Shown here: piece after piece, positions 9,073 to 18,441 of the stretch
How positions within the stretch are numbered: the stretch's first letter is position 1
Layout of the letters: each line of letters starts with the position of its first letter
NCBI GenBank assembly: GCA_051418075.1
Contig: JBPRGG010000099.1
Coordinates: 1-64,000 of the forward strand
Reading direction: 5' to 3'
Length of the DNA: 64,000 bases
Source: JBPRGG01 sp051418075
GTDB taxonomy: Bacteria > Bacteroidota > Bacteroidia > Cytophagales > Cyclobacteriaceae
The notes under the pieces: model-generated
What the model saw: only the letters and a program-made list of their open reading frames with translations
Told to the model about the DNA's origin: nothing
Databases searched by the model: none
Program-made: the position numbers and the translations under genes

Positions 9073-12000
9073 ATGACTATATCATTGAAAAAGGTAATCA
9101 GTAAAATACTGACAGTATTCTTCATATTTATTAATTTTAACAACATCCTGGCACAGGACCAGTCAGCCTGGAATAATGTAGATATATTACAGCAGAACAG
9201 GGAACAACCACATGCTGACTTAATGGTTTTTCCATCTCAAACTTCTGCCAGTGAAAATCTGAAGGAAAGATCACCCTGGTATCAATCTTTAAATGGTACC
9301 TGGAAATTCCATTGGGTTAAAAAACCGGCAGACAGACCTATGGATTTCTTTAAAGCCAATTTCAATGATCAGGAATGGCAACCGATTGAAGTGCCTTCTA
9401 ACTGGGAACTCAAGGGTTATGGCATTCCCATTTATACCAATATAAAATATCCTTATCCCATCGAGGACCTTCAGGCGCCAACAGATTGGAATCCGGTAGG
9501 TTCTTACCGAAAGCAGTTCCTGTTGCCGGAAGGTTGGGATCAGCGTCAGGTACACGTCACTTTTGATGGTGTACAATCAGCTTTTTACCTATGGGTGAAT
9601 GGAAAATATGTAGGTTACAGCCAGGGGAGCCGAACCCCGGCAGAATTCGATATTAGTGATCTGGTGAATCCGGGACAAAATCTGATTGCAGTACAGGTTT
9701 TTCGCTGGAGTGACGGATCTTACCTGGAAGACCAGGATTTCTGGCGGTTAAGCGGTATCTTCAGGGATGTTTACCTTTGGAGCCCGGCCCAGGCTCATGT
9801 GCGTGACTTCCAGGTAGAAGCTACCCTGGATCAGGACTATAAGGACGGAGTGTTTGCATTAACCGGAGAAGTTGTAAAAGAAAAAGCCGTTGAAGGACCG
9901 CATCAACTAAGCTATATTTTACTCGATCCTAATGGCAGACAAGTGTTGTCTGATCAGCAAACAATAAATCTGGATCAAAATTCAGTTGCTTTTAGATTTG
10001 AACAACAAACATTGACTGATGTAAACTCCTGGAATGCTGAGCAACCTCATCTGTATCAAATGTATATGACCCTAAAAAGTCCCACGGGTCAGGTCCTGGA
10101 AGTCATTCCCTGGCAAGTGGGATTCAGAAAGGTGGAACTCAATGAAGGAAAAATGCTGGTCAATGGGAAAGCTGTTCTTTTCAAAGGCGTCAACCGTCAT
10201 GAGCATCATCCCCTCCATGGTCACTACGTCACAAGGGCCGATATGATCGAGGACATTTTGATCATGAAGCAAAATAATATAAATGCTGTGCGTACCTCTC
10301 ATTATCCCAATGTGCCGGCCTGGTATGACTTGTGTGATGAATATGGACTTTATGTAATTGATGAAGGTAATATCGAAACCCATGGATTCGGCAATAATAA
10401 GGGAAACCGCTTAAGTAATGATCCTGAATGGAAACAGGCTTATCTGGACCGGGTACAACGAATGGTGTACCGGGACAGAAATCATCCTTCCATCATCATG
10501 TGGTCATTGGGTAATGAAAGTGGGGATGGTCCTAATGTAAAAGCGGTGTATGACTGGGTGAAACAAACCGATCCCTCCCGCATCTTTCATTATGAGGGTA
10601 CCCGGTATGAGGATGGTTTAAATTCAGATGTAAATTCCTGGATGTATGCCACTCCGGAGCAGTGTGCGAAATTTGTGGAAGAACATCCGGAAACACCCTT
10701 GATTCTGTGTGAGTACACGCATGCCATGGGAAACAGCAATGGAAATTTAAAGGCGTATTGGGATTTGATCTATGATGACAATAACTTTCAGGGGGCCTTT
10801 GTCTGGGATTGGGTGGATCAGGGGTTACAGCAGCCGGTACCTGAAACTTATAGAAAAACCTCTGGTCTTGATCATTTTATGGCCTATGGAGGGTGGTGGG
10901 AAGATCATCATGGTATCTACAACGATGGTAATTTCTGCATGAACGGGCTGGTATCTGCCGATAGAAAACCGCATCCGGGTCTGGCTGCGATTAAATACAT
11001 CTATCAAAATGTAAAAGTAATACCTTTAGATCTGATATCAGGTAAGTTTGAAATTACTAATCGTTATGATTTTGTCCGGCTTAATGAAAAACTGGAAGGA
11101 AAATGGGAGCTGACTAAAAATGGTGAAATCATAAACTCAGGTCAGCTACAGGGCCTGGATATCGCTCCGGGTCAATCGGCTCAGGTGGTTCTTCCCTTGC
11201 CCGGTCAAAATGCTGAAGCAGGCGAATATTTTGTTTCCTTCAACTTTTACACTCCTACCAGTTCTGACTATGCTCCGGCTTACCATGAATTAGCCTGGGA
11301 GCAATTTAAGCTGCCCCAAAGTGAATATGTCCATATGCCAGCATTGGCTTCCGGATCAGCATTACAAACCAGCAATAACGGGGAGCATGCTGCTGTGGCC
11401 GGGAAAGATTTTTCTGTAGTGTTCAGCGTATTGAATGGAAATATTGAATCTTACTGGATCAAAGATCAACAGGTAATATTGGATGGACCTCAGCCTGACT
11501 TCTGGAGGGTGCCCACCGATAATGATATCGGCGCTTTAAAAGCCAGCCGCCAGGATAAAGCATCTCAACATATCTGGAAGTCAGCCGGAGACTGGATGGT
11601 CAAAAACTTTCAGATGGATACCCATGAAGGAAAGGTTAAGGTAGTGGTAGATGCCATTGTACCGGCTCTACAGGCTGAAATGAATACCACCTACACGATA
11701 GCCGGAGACGGCACCATCCAGGTCGACTTTTCTTATACACCTGGTCAGGCCACTCTGCCTGAATTTATGCCACGGTTTGGCTCCAGGATGACACTTGCCC
11801 CTGAATATGATCAGGTAAGCTGGTATGGTCCTGGTCCAATTCCTACCTATTGGGATCGCAACCAGGAAAAGGTGGGGGTTTATCATTCTGAGGTATCAAA
11901 GGAATGGGTGGAGTATTCAGCTCCCCAGGAAAATGGTTACCATACGGATGTGAGATGGGTGAAATTGGTGAATGACCAGGGGCAGGGATTGTTATTTGCC

Positions 12001-12231
12001 GGAGCTCCGTTAATAGGCTTTGGCGTTAGTCAGTATCAAAGAGAAGCAATGGAAGCCAGCCAGTATACTTTTCAAATGACTCCTCAGCCTGCTTTATTCC
12101 TTAATATTGATTATAAACAAATGGGCGTGGGAGGATATGATAGCTGGAGCAAGAACGCTTTACCTGAGTCACAGTTTCGGGTCAAAAATGAAAAAATATC
12201 CTATTCTTATTTTTTAAATCCGGTATTTTAG
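9073..12231 (+). CDS. Glycoside hydrolase family 2 beta-galactosidase (LacZ type), secreted
   Basis: About 1052 residues, full length for a LacZ-type enzyme. The ATG at 9073 opens a signal peptide (KKVISKILTVFFIFINF, cleavage after ILAQ), so the enzyme is exported, unlike E. coli LacZ. Domain order is jelly-roll sugar-binding, immunoglobulin-like, TIM barrel, second immunoglobulin-like, then the large C-terminal Bgal small-chain domain. The barrel has VNRHEHHP, the acid/base Glu in WSLGNESGDG near residue 481, and the nucleophile Glu in ILCEYTHAMGNS near 547. It probably removes terminal beta-galactose from scavenged glycans in the periplasm. No other carbohydrate-use genes adjoin it, and a terminator follows. 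Confidence 0.95.
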   Translation: MTISLKKVISKILTVFFIFINFNNILAQDQSAWNNVDILQQNREQPHADLMVFPSQTSASENLKERSPWYQSLNGTWKFHWVKKPADRPMDFFKANFNDQEWQPIEVPSNWELKGYGIPIYTNIKYPYPIEDLQAPTDWNPVGSYRKQFLLPEGWDQRQVHVTFDGVQSAFYLWVNGKYVGYSQGSRTPAEFDISDLVNPGQNLIAVQVFRWSDGSYLEDQDFWRLSGIFRDVYLWSPAQAHVRDFQVEATLDQDYKDGVFALTGEVVKEKAVEGPHQLSYILLDPNGRQVLSDQQTINLDQNSVAFRFEQQTLTDVNSWNAEQPHLYQMYMTLKSPTGQVLEVIPWQVGFRKVELNEGKMLVNGKAVLFKGVNRHEHHPLHGHYVTRADMIEDILIMKQNNINAVRTSHYPNVPAWYDLCDEYGLYVIDEGNIETHGFGNNKGNRLSNDPEWKQAYLDRVQRMVYRDRNHPSIIMWSLGNESGDGPNVKAVYDWVKQTDPSRIFHYEGTRYEDGLNSDVNSWMYATPEQCAKFVEEHPETPLILCEYTHAMGNSNGNLKAYWDLIYDDNNFQGAFVWDWVDQGLQQPVPETYRKTSGLDHFMAYGGWWEDHHGIYNDGNFCMNGLVSADRKPHPGLAAIKYIYQNVKVIPLDLISGKFEITNRYDFVRLNEKLEGKWELTKNGEIINSGQLQGLDIAPGQSAQVVLPLPGQNAEAGEYFVSFNFYTPTSSDYAPAYHELAWEQFKLPQSEYVHMPALASGSALQTSNNGEHAAVAGKDFSVVFSVLNGNIESYWIKDQQVILDGPQPDFWRVPTDNDIGALKASRQDKASQHIWKSAGDWMVKNFQMDTHEGKVKVVVDAIVPALQAEMNTTYTIAGDGTIQVDFSYTPGQATLPEFMPRFGSRMTLAPEYDQVSWYGPGPIPTYWDRNQEKVGVYHSEVSKEWVEYSAPQENGYHTDVRWVKLVNDQGQGLLFAGAPLIGFGVSQYQREAMEASQYTFQMTPQPALFLNIDYKQMGVGGYDSWSKNALPESQFRVKNEKISYSYFLNPVF

Positions 12232-12245
12232 GAAATAAAAAATGG

Positions 12246-12268
12246 CAAAGCCTTATATGGGCTTTTTT
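12246..12268 (+). terminator. Terminator after the beta-galactosidase gene
   Basis: A short AAGCC / GGCTT stem with loop TTATATG is followed by six T residues, 15 bases past the stop. The stem is short, so strength is uncertain. Confidence 0.6.
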
Positions 12269-12418
12269 ATCAGGTATTTTTGTTTTTGAGATACCCGCAT
12301 TAAAAAGCTAACATTTTTTTATTTATCTTTAAATCCATACAAAGGCTTTTAGTCTTAATTTCAGCTTAACATTCTACAATTTTTTTAGTTTACAACTTTT
12401 AAACTTATCAGCAATTCT

Positions 12419-14260
12419 ATGTTAGAGCTTGCCGGAATTCTGGTTTTAGGAATTTTTGCCCAATGGATGGCCTGGAAAATCAAACTTCCGGCCATTTTAC
12501 CTTTGATCCTGATTGGGTTGACCATTGGTCCGCTTTCCACCTTTATTACTCCTGATGGAGAAAAATTACTGGATGGTGATCTGATTTTCAATCAGGATTT
12601 TTTATTTCCATTTGTATCTATTTCAGTGGCGGTAATTTTATTTGAGGGAGGCCTTACCTTAAAGCTGAAAGAGATCAAGACCCTGGCTTCCACAGTCCGC
12701 AATATTTTAACCATTGGCGTAGTGATCACTTTACTGGGTGGTACATTTGCTGCGCTTTTTTTGCTGGGACTGAATTTCCGCATAGCTTTTTTGTTTGGAG
12801 CCCTGATCATTGTTTCCGGCCCTACTGTGATCATGCCAATTTTAAGAAATGTGAAGCCTAATTTAAAGATCAATACAGTCCTGAAATGGGAAGGGATTTT
12901 AATAGATCCTCTGGGCGCTTTGATTGCAGTATTGGCCTACGAGTTTGTCCGTTCCAGCAGACCTCAGGAAGAATATACCCTGGTGGCTCTGAAGGGCTTT
13001 TTTTTAACCATTTCCACCGGTGTTTTCATTGGTATAATTTGCGCCTTTCTGCTGTATTATTTGTTAAGAAAAAACAGGTTGCCTGCTTACCTGCGTAATG
13101 TAGTTACCCTGGCTATTGTGATCATGGGGTTTGCCTTTTCTGAATTTCTGATGAGGGAATCAGGATTAATGACTGCCACCATTATGGGTATTATTCTGGC
13201 CAATTTGAGGATCCCGGAAATTAAACATATTTTATCTTTTAAGGAAGATATCAACCTGATCTTGATTTCTGTATTGTTTATTATTTTATCCTCCCGGATC
13301 AATATCGAGCAGATTAACCGGTTGGGTATTCAAAGTCTTATCCTTTTTGCGGTGATTATTTTTGTAATCCGTCCACTGGCAATCTTTATGAGTACCCTGC
13401 GGTCTAATCTTAACCTGAGAGAAAAGCTTTTCATCTCCTGGATTGGGCCCAAAGGAATAGTAGCTGCAGCGGTAGCTTCTTTATTTTCTCTGGAGTTGAT
13501 CAGGGCTGAATCTGGTGTAAGTGCTTCTGAAAGTGCAGATGCAAATATGATCCTGCCTTTGGTTTTTATGATGATCATTGGAACTGTCATCATTCAGGGA
13601 GGATCTGCCAAATATGTAGCCAAATGGCTAGGGGTAGAGCGCCAGGATCCGCAGGGCGTTTTGTTTGTAGGAGCCAGTGAACCGGCTCGATATATTGCCA
13701 AGTATTTGCAGGAACACGGAGTAACAGTGCTATTGGTGGATACTTCACATGCCAATATTTTAGATTCAAAAAATATGGGTCTGAACGTGCATGAAGGCAG
13801 TGTATTAAAAGACAATATCCTGGAAGAACTGGATACCTCCTTTACCGGAAGGTTGATGTCACTCACGTCCAGCAGTGAGATCAATATGCTGGCCTGTAAA
13901 CTCTTTCAGGAAGAATTTGGAGAAGAAAATATTTACCGTCTGATCACCAGGAGGGAAAGTGAACTGAAAGAACTGGACAAACCCAAGAATCTGCTGTTTG
14001 ATGGCAATATTGATTATTATACCCTGTTACAGACCATCCGGCGTAAGCCACCCATTAAAGAAAAGCAATTTTCATCACCTTCAGAATTCGAGGAATTTAT
14101 GGAAAAAAACAAAAAGAAAATGATTCCTTTATTTATCAAAACCCCGGAGGGACTATATAAAATTCTTTCTGGATTTGAAACTGACTTCAGCAAAGGAGAT
14201 TACCTGGTTTATATCGATGACCGGCTAACTTCACAGATAGAAATGGAACCTGTGGCCTAA
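12419..14260 (+). CDS. CPA1-family cation/proton antiporter with TrkA-type regulatory domain
   Basis: Inner-membrane antiporter of 613 residues. Residues 1 to about 395 form some twelve hydrophobic helices of the Na+(K+)/H+ exchanger fold, with the conserved block GALIIVSGPTVIMPIL and WEGILIDPLGAL. Residues 410-530 are a TrkA-N/RCK-like Rossmann domain (VLFVGASEPARYIAKYL). In related transporters this domain gates activity in response to nucleotides or ions. A final soluble stretch follows. It probably exports Na+ or K+ for pH and salt balance; the ion cannot be told from sequence. It is monocistronic, with a terminator upstream and a 140-base gap downstream. Confidence 0.9.
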   Translation: MLELAGILVLGIFAQWMAWKIKLPAILPLILIGLTIGPLSTFITPDGEKLLDGDLIFNQDFLFPFVSISVAVILFEGGLTLKLKEIKTLASTVRNILTIGVVITLLGGTFAALFLLGLNFRIAFLFGALIIVSGPTVIMPILRNVKPNLKINTVLKWEGILIDPLGALIAVLAYEFVRSSRPQEEYTLVALKGFFLTISTGVFIGIICAFLLYYLLRKNRLPAYLRNVVTLAIVIMGFAFSEFLMRESGLMTATIMGIILANLRIPEIKHILSFKEDINLILISVLFIILSSRINIEQINRLGIQSLILFAVIIFVIRPLAIFMSTLRSNLNLREKLFISWIGPKGIVAAAVASLFSLELIRAESGVSASESADANMILPLVFMMIIGTVIIQGGSAKYVAKWLGVERQDPQGVLFVGASEPARYIAKYLQEHGVTVLLVDTSHANILDSKNMGLNVHEGSVLKDNILEELDTSFTGRLMSLTSSSEINMLACKLFQEEFGEENIYRLITRRESELKELDKPKNLLFDGNIDYYTLLQTIRRKPPIKEKQFSSPSEFEEFMEKNKKKMIPLFIKTPEGLYKILSGFETDFSKGDYLVYIDDRLTSQIEMEPVA

Positions 14261-14395
14261 CATTAATCACATGATCTTTCATGGGATTGTTCCCAGCAGA
14301 ATAAATGCATCAAGTGTAACCTTTGCTACCTTAAATTAGTTATTCAGTATAAAGGACTTAATCTGAAAAAACTTCAACAGAACAAGTTTTTTTAT

Positions 14396-14403
14396 TATTT
14401 TTG
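14396..14403 (+). promoter_or_regulatory. -7 box ahead of the ECF sigma operon
   Basis: TATTTTTG fits TAnnTTTG exactly and lies only six bases before the ATG at 14410, overlapping the upstream TTG codon. No good -33 element is seen at the proper spacing. If used, the transcript would be almost leaderless. Confidence 0.4.
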
Positions 14404-14409
14404 ATTAAT

Positions 14410-14991
14410 ATGTCAGACAATACGGAACAAAAAAATTATACCAGGTCTAAAAAAGTAGAAATTTTTGAAAAAGAATTTCTGCCTCACATAGATTCTATGT
14501 ATAATTTTGCCTATAGAATAACATTTGACGAGGATGATGCAAAAGATTTAGTCCAGGAAACCTACCTTAAAGCCTATAGATTCATAGATTCATTTCAGGA
14601 AGGAACTAATGCTAAAGCTTGGTTGTTTCGAATATTAAAAAACAGTTTCATTAATGATTTCCGAAAGAAGAGTAAAGAGCCGGCCAAGGTAGATTACCAG
14701 GATGTCGAAACTTTTTATAATTCTGAAGAAGTTGATGAACCTATTACCAGTGATTTACGTGTTGAAGCAGTTCAGGAAATGATTGGTGATGAAGTTTCCA
14801 ATGCACTTAATGCATTGGCAATTGATTTCAGAACTGTTATTATTTTGTGTGATCTTGAAGGATTTACTTATGAAGAAATGGCCAAAATTCTAGATATCCC
14901 AATAGGTACGGTCCGATCCAGGTTACACAGAGCCAGAAATCTATTAAAAGATAAACTAAAATCTTATGCAGTATCAATGGGATATAAATAA
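14410..14991 (+). CDS. ECF RNA polymerase sigma factor, SigR/SigH-like
   Basis: About 193 residues with sigma region 2 (MYNFAYRITFDEDDAKDLVQ, then GTNAKAWLFRILKNSFIND) and region 4 (FTYEEMAKILDIPIGTVRSR, a helix-turn-helix). The GTNxKAWLFRILxNxFIN block is strikingly like the actinobacterial SigR/SigH group that answers thiol-oxidative stress. The ATG at 14410 is preferred, since the TTG at 14401 falls inside a promoter-like box. The next gene, nine bases on, encodes a zinc anti-sigma factor, and gmk and nadD follow in the same transcript. Role in stress response is inferred from the family. Confidence 0.92.
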   Translation: MSDNTEQKNYTRSKKVEIFEKEFLPHIDSMYNFAYRITFDEDDAKDLVQETYLKAYRFIDSFQEGTNAKAWLFRILKNSFINDFRKKSKEPAKVDYQDVETFYNSEEVDEPITSDLRVEAVQEMIGDEVSNALNALAIDFRTVIILCDLEGFTYEEMAKILDIPIGTVRSRLHRARNLLKDKLKSYAVSMGYK

Positions 14992-15000
14992 TTACTTATT

Positions 15001-15297
15001 ATGACACTTTTAACCTCAAGATGGATCAAAAATATTTTTTGGCCTAAGAAGAATGTAACCAAGCACTGTGAGGAATCTGATCACTGCAATCATTTGCTCC
15101 AATTGATATTGGATGGAGAAGCCACTGAAGAGCAGGAAAACTTTTTCCATGAGCATGTAGATAAATGTGTTTACTGTTTTAACAGTTTTAAAGTTGAAAA
15201 GTCAATCCGGGATCTGATCAAAAGTAAAATCAAAAAAGAAGAGGTTCCAATAGACCTGGTAGAATCTATCAAGTTGAAAATTAAAGGAACGGCTTAA
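15001..15297 (+). CDS. Zinc-binding anti-sigma factor (ZAS / zf-HC2), RsrA-like
   Basis: A 98-residue soluble protein with no membrane segment. It has the ZAS signature HVDKCVYC (His52, Cys56, Cys59) plus upstream Cys23 and Cys29. In Streptomyces RsrA, the HxxxCxxC motif and one upstream Cys bind zinc and form the disulfide that releases the sigma factor; Cys29 is the likely counterpart. The tail EVPIDLVESI also follows the RsrA pattern. The partner is surely the sigma factor encoded just upstream. Redox sensing is inferred, and simple zinc-stabilised anti-sigma action is the alternative. Confidence 0.85.
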   Translation: MTLLTSRWIKNIFWPKKNVTKHCEESDHCNHLLQLILDGEATEEQENFFHEHVDKCVYCFNSFKVEKSIRDLIKSKIKKEEVPIDLVESIKLKIKGTA

Positions 15298-15305
15298 ATT
15301 TCTCC

Positions 15306-15911
15306 ATGAATACAGGAAAGGTGCTTATTTTTTCTGCCCCCTCAGGATCAGGAAAAACCACAATTGTACAACATTTGCTTAAACACTACCCTGGTTTAGG
15401 GTTTTCCATTTCGGCTACCACCCGATCTCCCCGGGGACATGAACGGGATGGCAAAGATTATTACTTTTTTCAGTCAGACCAGTTTGTACAAAAGATTCAT
15501 AAAGATGAATTTGTAGAATGGGAGGAAGTATATCAGGGAAACTACTATGGCACCCTTAAATCAGAAATAGAGCGACTTTGGCAGCAAGGCAAGCATGTGG
15601 TTTTCGATGTGGATGTAAAAGGAGGTCTGAATCTTAAAAAATATTTTGGAGACAAAGCGCTGGCTGTGTTTATTAGAGTTTCATCCAGTAAAATACTGGA
15701 ACAAAGATTAAGAGGACGTAAAAGCGACCAGGAAGAAAGTATCAGGCAAAGAATTGAAAAAGCAGAATATGAAAACCAATTCGCCCCCGAATTTGATGTT
15801 GAAATCATAAATGATGACCTGGATACAGCCTTGAACCAGGTAAATTTACTGATAGAGCAGTTTATCAAAAAACCTGTTTCCGACTCCATCAATTCCCTCG
15901 ATAAAAAATAA
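15306..15911 (+). CDS. gmk: Guanylate kinase
   Basis: Phosphorylates GMP to GDP with ATP in the cytoplasm, feeding GTP, dGTP and ppGpp pools. It has 201 residues, the normal length. The P-loop reads SAPSGSGKTT (residues 9-18). The GMP-binding region follows with STTRSPRGHERDGKDYYF-type residues (ATTRSPRGHE visible), then EWEEVYQGNYYGT and the FDVDVKGG Walker-B-like block. It starts eight bases after the anti-sigma gene and ends six bases before nadD, so all four genes should share one transcript. Confidence 0.97.
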   Translation: MNTGKVLIFSAPSGSGKTTIVQHLLKHYPGLGFSISATTRSPRGHERDGKDYYFFQSDQFVQKIHKDEFVEWEEVYQGNYYGTLKSEIERLWQQGKHVVFDVDVKGGLNLKKYFGDKALAVFIRVSSSKILEQRLRGRKSDQEESIRQRIEKAEYENQFAPEFDVEIINDDLDTALNQVNLLIEQFIKKPVSDSINSLDKK

Positions 15912-15917
15912 ATTTTT

Positions 15918-16505
15918 GTGAAAATAGGATTGTATTTTGGGTCTTTTAATCCGATCCATAACGGACATTTAATTGTAGCTAATATTTTGGTAGAAACTAC
16001 TGATCTGCAGGAAGTTTGGTTCGTAATATCTCCCCGGAATCCATTTAAAAGTTCAAGCACATTACTTCATGAATTTGATCGTCTGCATATGGTTCGCCTG
16101 GCCATTGAAGATAACTATCATTTCAAAGCTACTGATGTCGAATTTCAAATGCCCCGGCCCAGTTATACCATAGATACATTAGTCTATTTACAGGAAAAAC
16201 ATCCTCATCATCAATTTAAGCTGATCATGGGTAGTGATAATATGAAGTTTTTTCCCAAATGGAAGAATAGTGAAGTAATTCTCAATCAGTTTGGATTGTA
16301 TATTTATCCCCGTCCCGGGGCTCATCCCAATGATTCAGATCAGACAATATTATTGAAACACCCTCATGTGAAGGTATTTGAAGCGCCTCTACTGGATATT
16401 TCTGCCACCTTTATCCGGCAATGTATTCAAAAAGAGCGGTCTATCAGGTACCTGGTGCCGGATTCTGTAACAGATTTTATCCAATCCAAAAAATTATACC
16501 AATAA
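15918..16505 (+). CDS. nadD: Nicotinate-nucleotide adenylyltransferase
   Basis: Joins nicotinate mononucleotide and ATP to make deamido-NAD, a step of NAD synthesis. It has 195 residues. The nucleotidyltransferase signature is GSFNPIHNGHL near residue 8, and the second ATP-binding block is DISATFIRQ near 155. A conserved MGSDNMKFFPKW segment lies between them. Translation starts at GTG (15918), with no better ATG nearby and only six bases after gmk. The gene converges on frr with a shared hairpin between them. Confidence 0.95.
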   Translation: MKIGLYFGSFNPIHNGHLIVANILVETTDLQEVWFVISPRNPFKSSSTLLHEFDRLHMVRLAIEDNYHFKATDVEFQMPRPSYTIDTLVYLQEKHPHHQFKLIMGSDNMKFFPKWKNSEVILNQFGLYIYPRPGAHPNDSDQTILLKHPHVKVFEAPLLDISATFIRQCIQKERSIRYLVPDSVTDFIQSKKLYQ

Positions 16506-16529
16506 AAAAGGCTGTTGATAAAAACAGCC
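16504..16529 (-). terminator. Terminator of the pyrH-frr operon
   Basis: GGCTGTT pairs with AACAGCC around a short A-rich loop. On the reverse strand the stem is followed by six T residues, so it fits pyrH-frr. On the forward strand it has no T run, though it may still stall nadD transcripts. Confidence 0.75.
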
Positions 16530-16568
16530 CGTAACTAACATAATTTGGAATGTTGAGATAAATCTGGA

Positions 16569-17129
16569 TTACACCTTCATGATTTCATCTTCTTTTTGAG
16601 CGCTTAGCTCATCAATTCTGGCTACATATTTATCAGTAAATTCCTGGATCTCTGTTTCTGCTCTTTTCTCCTCATCCTCAGAAAGACCTTCCTTCAGCAG
16701 ACTTTTAATATTGTGCAAACTGTCTTTTCTCACATTCCTGATGCTGATTTTTCCGTTTTCAGCTTCTGCTTTTACCTGTTTTACCAGAGATTTTCTTCTT
16801 TCTTCGGTAAGAGGTGGTATGTTTAGACGGATCAGCTCCCCATCATTTTGAGGATTTAGACCTAAATCGCTATTGATAATGGCTCTTTCAACATCTCCTA
16901 ATATCTTTTTTTCCCACGGCTTTATCACTAAAGAGCGGGCATCCGGGGTATTTATTGAAGCTACCTGATTTATTGGGGTGGGATTGCCATAGTATTCTAC
17001 CATGATACCATCCAGCATACTAGGCATTGCTTTACCAGCCCTTATCCGGGAAAACTCCTGTTGCGTATGTGCTACAGATTTTTGCATCAACTCTTTGGCT
17101 TCTTCTAAATATAGATTTAATTCTTCCAT
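16569..17129 (-). CDS. frr: Ribosome recycling factor
   Basis: With EF-G, splits the post-termination ribosome so that subunits can be reused. It has 186 residues and the two-domain layout. The helical part holds the conserved FSRIRAGKAMPSMLDGI and VEYYG. The beta domain contains SINTPDARSLVIKPWEK. The C-terminal helices contain RLNIPPLTEERRK and the VRNVRKDS-like IRNVRKDS. It lies 20 bases downstream of pyrH, the standard bacterial order. Confidence 0.97.
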   Translation of the reverse strand: MEELNLYLEEAKELMQKSVAHTQQEFSRIRAGKAMPSMLDGIMVEYYGNPTPINQVASINTPDARSLVIKPWEKKILGDVERAIINSDLGLNPQNDGELIRLNIPPLTEERRKSLVKQVKAEAENGKISIRNVRKDSLHNIKSLLKEGLSEDEEKRAETEIQEFTDKYVARIDELSAQKEDEIMKV

Positions 17130-17149
17130 AGTTTTATTTTTTAGTTGAA

Positions 17150-17854
17150 TTAATGAACAAATGTGCCAACAGCCTCACCCATGATCAATTTATATAAGTT
17201 ACCTGGTTTATTCATGTCAAATATATGGATCGGCAGGTTGTTTTCCTGGCAGAGTGTGAACGCAGTCATATCCATCACCGACAAGCCTTTTTGGTATACC
17301 TCCTGAAAAGTAATGTCGGAATACCTGGTAGCAGTAGGATCTTTTTCGGGATCGGCCGAATATACACCATCTACCCGGGTCCCTTTCAATACCACTTCTG
17401 CCTCAACCTCTATGGCTCTGAGACTGGCTGTTGAATCGGTGGTAAAATACGGATTTCCTATGCCGGCACCAAATATGACAATCCTTCCTTTCTCCAGATG
17501 TCTGATGGCCCTTCTTCTGATGAATGGTTCACAAACCTGCTCTATACGAAAGCCAGACATGAGCCTGGTGAACAAGCCGATATTCTCTAAAGCACTTTGC
17601 AAGGCCATGGCATTTATGACCGTGGCCAGCATACCCATGTAGTCTCCTTGTACCCGGCTTATTCCCACACTATCCGCCTGAACTCCCCGAAAAATATTGC
17701 CTCCGCCAATCACAATGGCCAATTCCAGACCCAGGTCCTTTACTTTTTTAATTTCCTGGGCATACTGTTCCAGGCGATCGGCATCAATGCCATACTGTTT
17801 CTTACCCATTAGTGCCTCACCACTGAGTTTGAGCAAAATTCTTTGATATTTCAT
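17150..17854 (-). CDS. pyrH: UMP kinase
   Basis: Phosphorylates UMP to UDP in pyrimidine synthesis. It has 234 residues of the amino-acid-kinase fold, distinct from eukaryotic UMP kinases. Visible blocks are RILLKLSGEAL at the N terminus, IVIGGGNIFRG, the ATP-side FGAGIGNPYFTTD and KGTRVDGVYSADP. Bacterial enzymes are hexamers with GTP activation and UTP inhibition. Transcribed first in a pyrH-frr operon from a -7 box 29 bases upstream. Confidence 0.97.
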   Translation of the reverse strand: MKYQRILLKLSGEALMGKKQYGIDADRLEQYAQEIKKVKDLGLELAIVIGGGNIFRGVQADSVGISRVQGDYMGMLATVINAMALQSALENIGLFTRLMSGFRIEQVCEPFIRRRAIRHLEKGRIVIFGAGIGNPYFTTDSTASLRAIEVEAEVVLKGTRVDGVYSADPEKDPTATRYSDITFQEVYQKGLSVMDMTAFTLCQENNLPIHIFDMNKPGNLYKLIMGEAVGTFVH

Positions 17855-17882
17855 CTATAATAGTTGTTCTGGTAAATCTAAA

Positions 17883-17890
17883 CAAAGATA
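17883..17890 (-). promoter_or_regulatory. -7 box for pyrH-frr
   Basis: On the reverse strand TATCTTTG matches TAnnTTTG exactly, 28 bases before the pyrH start. No matching -33 TTTG lies at 19-21 bases, so the promoter is only half supported. Confidence 0.5.
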
Positions 17891-17920
17891 CAAGGGCTGA
17901 TTATATTTCTATAGGTTTTT

Positions 17921-18439
17921 TTAAAATTGTATTAAAATTTGATTTTTTTCCACCGTTTCACCTTTTGTTATCAGGATCTTAGCTACAGTACCCTCACCCG
18001 GGGATTTTATTACATTTTCCATTTTCATGGCGTTCAATATTAGCAATTGGTCTCCCTTTTTTACCTGATCCCCTGCATTCACCATTATTTCCAGGATCAT
18101 TCCCGGCATAGGTGCCACAATATCGTTGATCTTTTTATCAACTACCTGGTTTAATCCCATTTTATTAAGGAGTTGATCAAACTGATCCTCCACTTTTAAC
18201 TCAAAAACTTCTCCATTGATCTTAACCAGAAATGTTTTTTTTTGCATATCTGAATTTAATAGTTCTGCCCGGTAACCATAACCGTCCCAAATGATATGAA
18301 AATAATTTTCTCTGATCCTGACAATATCAAGTTTGGTCTGGCGGTTATTTAAAATAGCTGAATTTGGATTGATTTTTGTTTCAAATTCCCGGATTTCAGC
18401 TTTTTCATTTAAGTAAGGTTTTACGTGTACCTTATACAT
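17921..18439 (-). CDS. Biotin carboxyl carrier subunit of an acyl-CoA carboxylase
   Basis: A 172-residue carrier protein. The C-terminal 70 residues are a biotinyl domain with APMPGMILEI, then the biotinylation site NAMKMEN with Lys139, placed 34 residues from the C terminus as usual. The N-terminal 100 residues are the extension seen in Bacteroidota carriers of acetyl- or propionyl-CoA carboxylase. No biotin carboxylase adjoins it. The carboxyltransferase at 58751-60331 is a plausible partner, 40 kb away. It is divergent from the M1 aminopeptidase gene. Confidence 0.9.
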   Translation of the reverse strand: MYKVHVKPYLNEKAEIREFETKINPNSAILNNRQTKLDIVRIRENYFHIIWDGYGYRAELLNSDMQKKTFLVKINGEVFELKVEDQFDQLLNKMGLNQVVDKKINDIVAPMPGMILEIMVNAGDQVKKGDQLLILNAMKMENVIKSPGEGTVAKILITKGETVEKNQILIQF

Positions 18440-18441
18440 AA

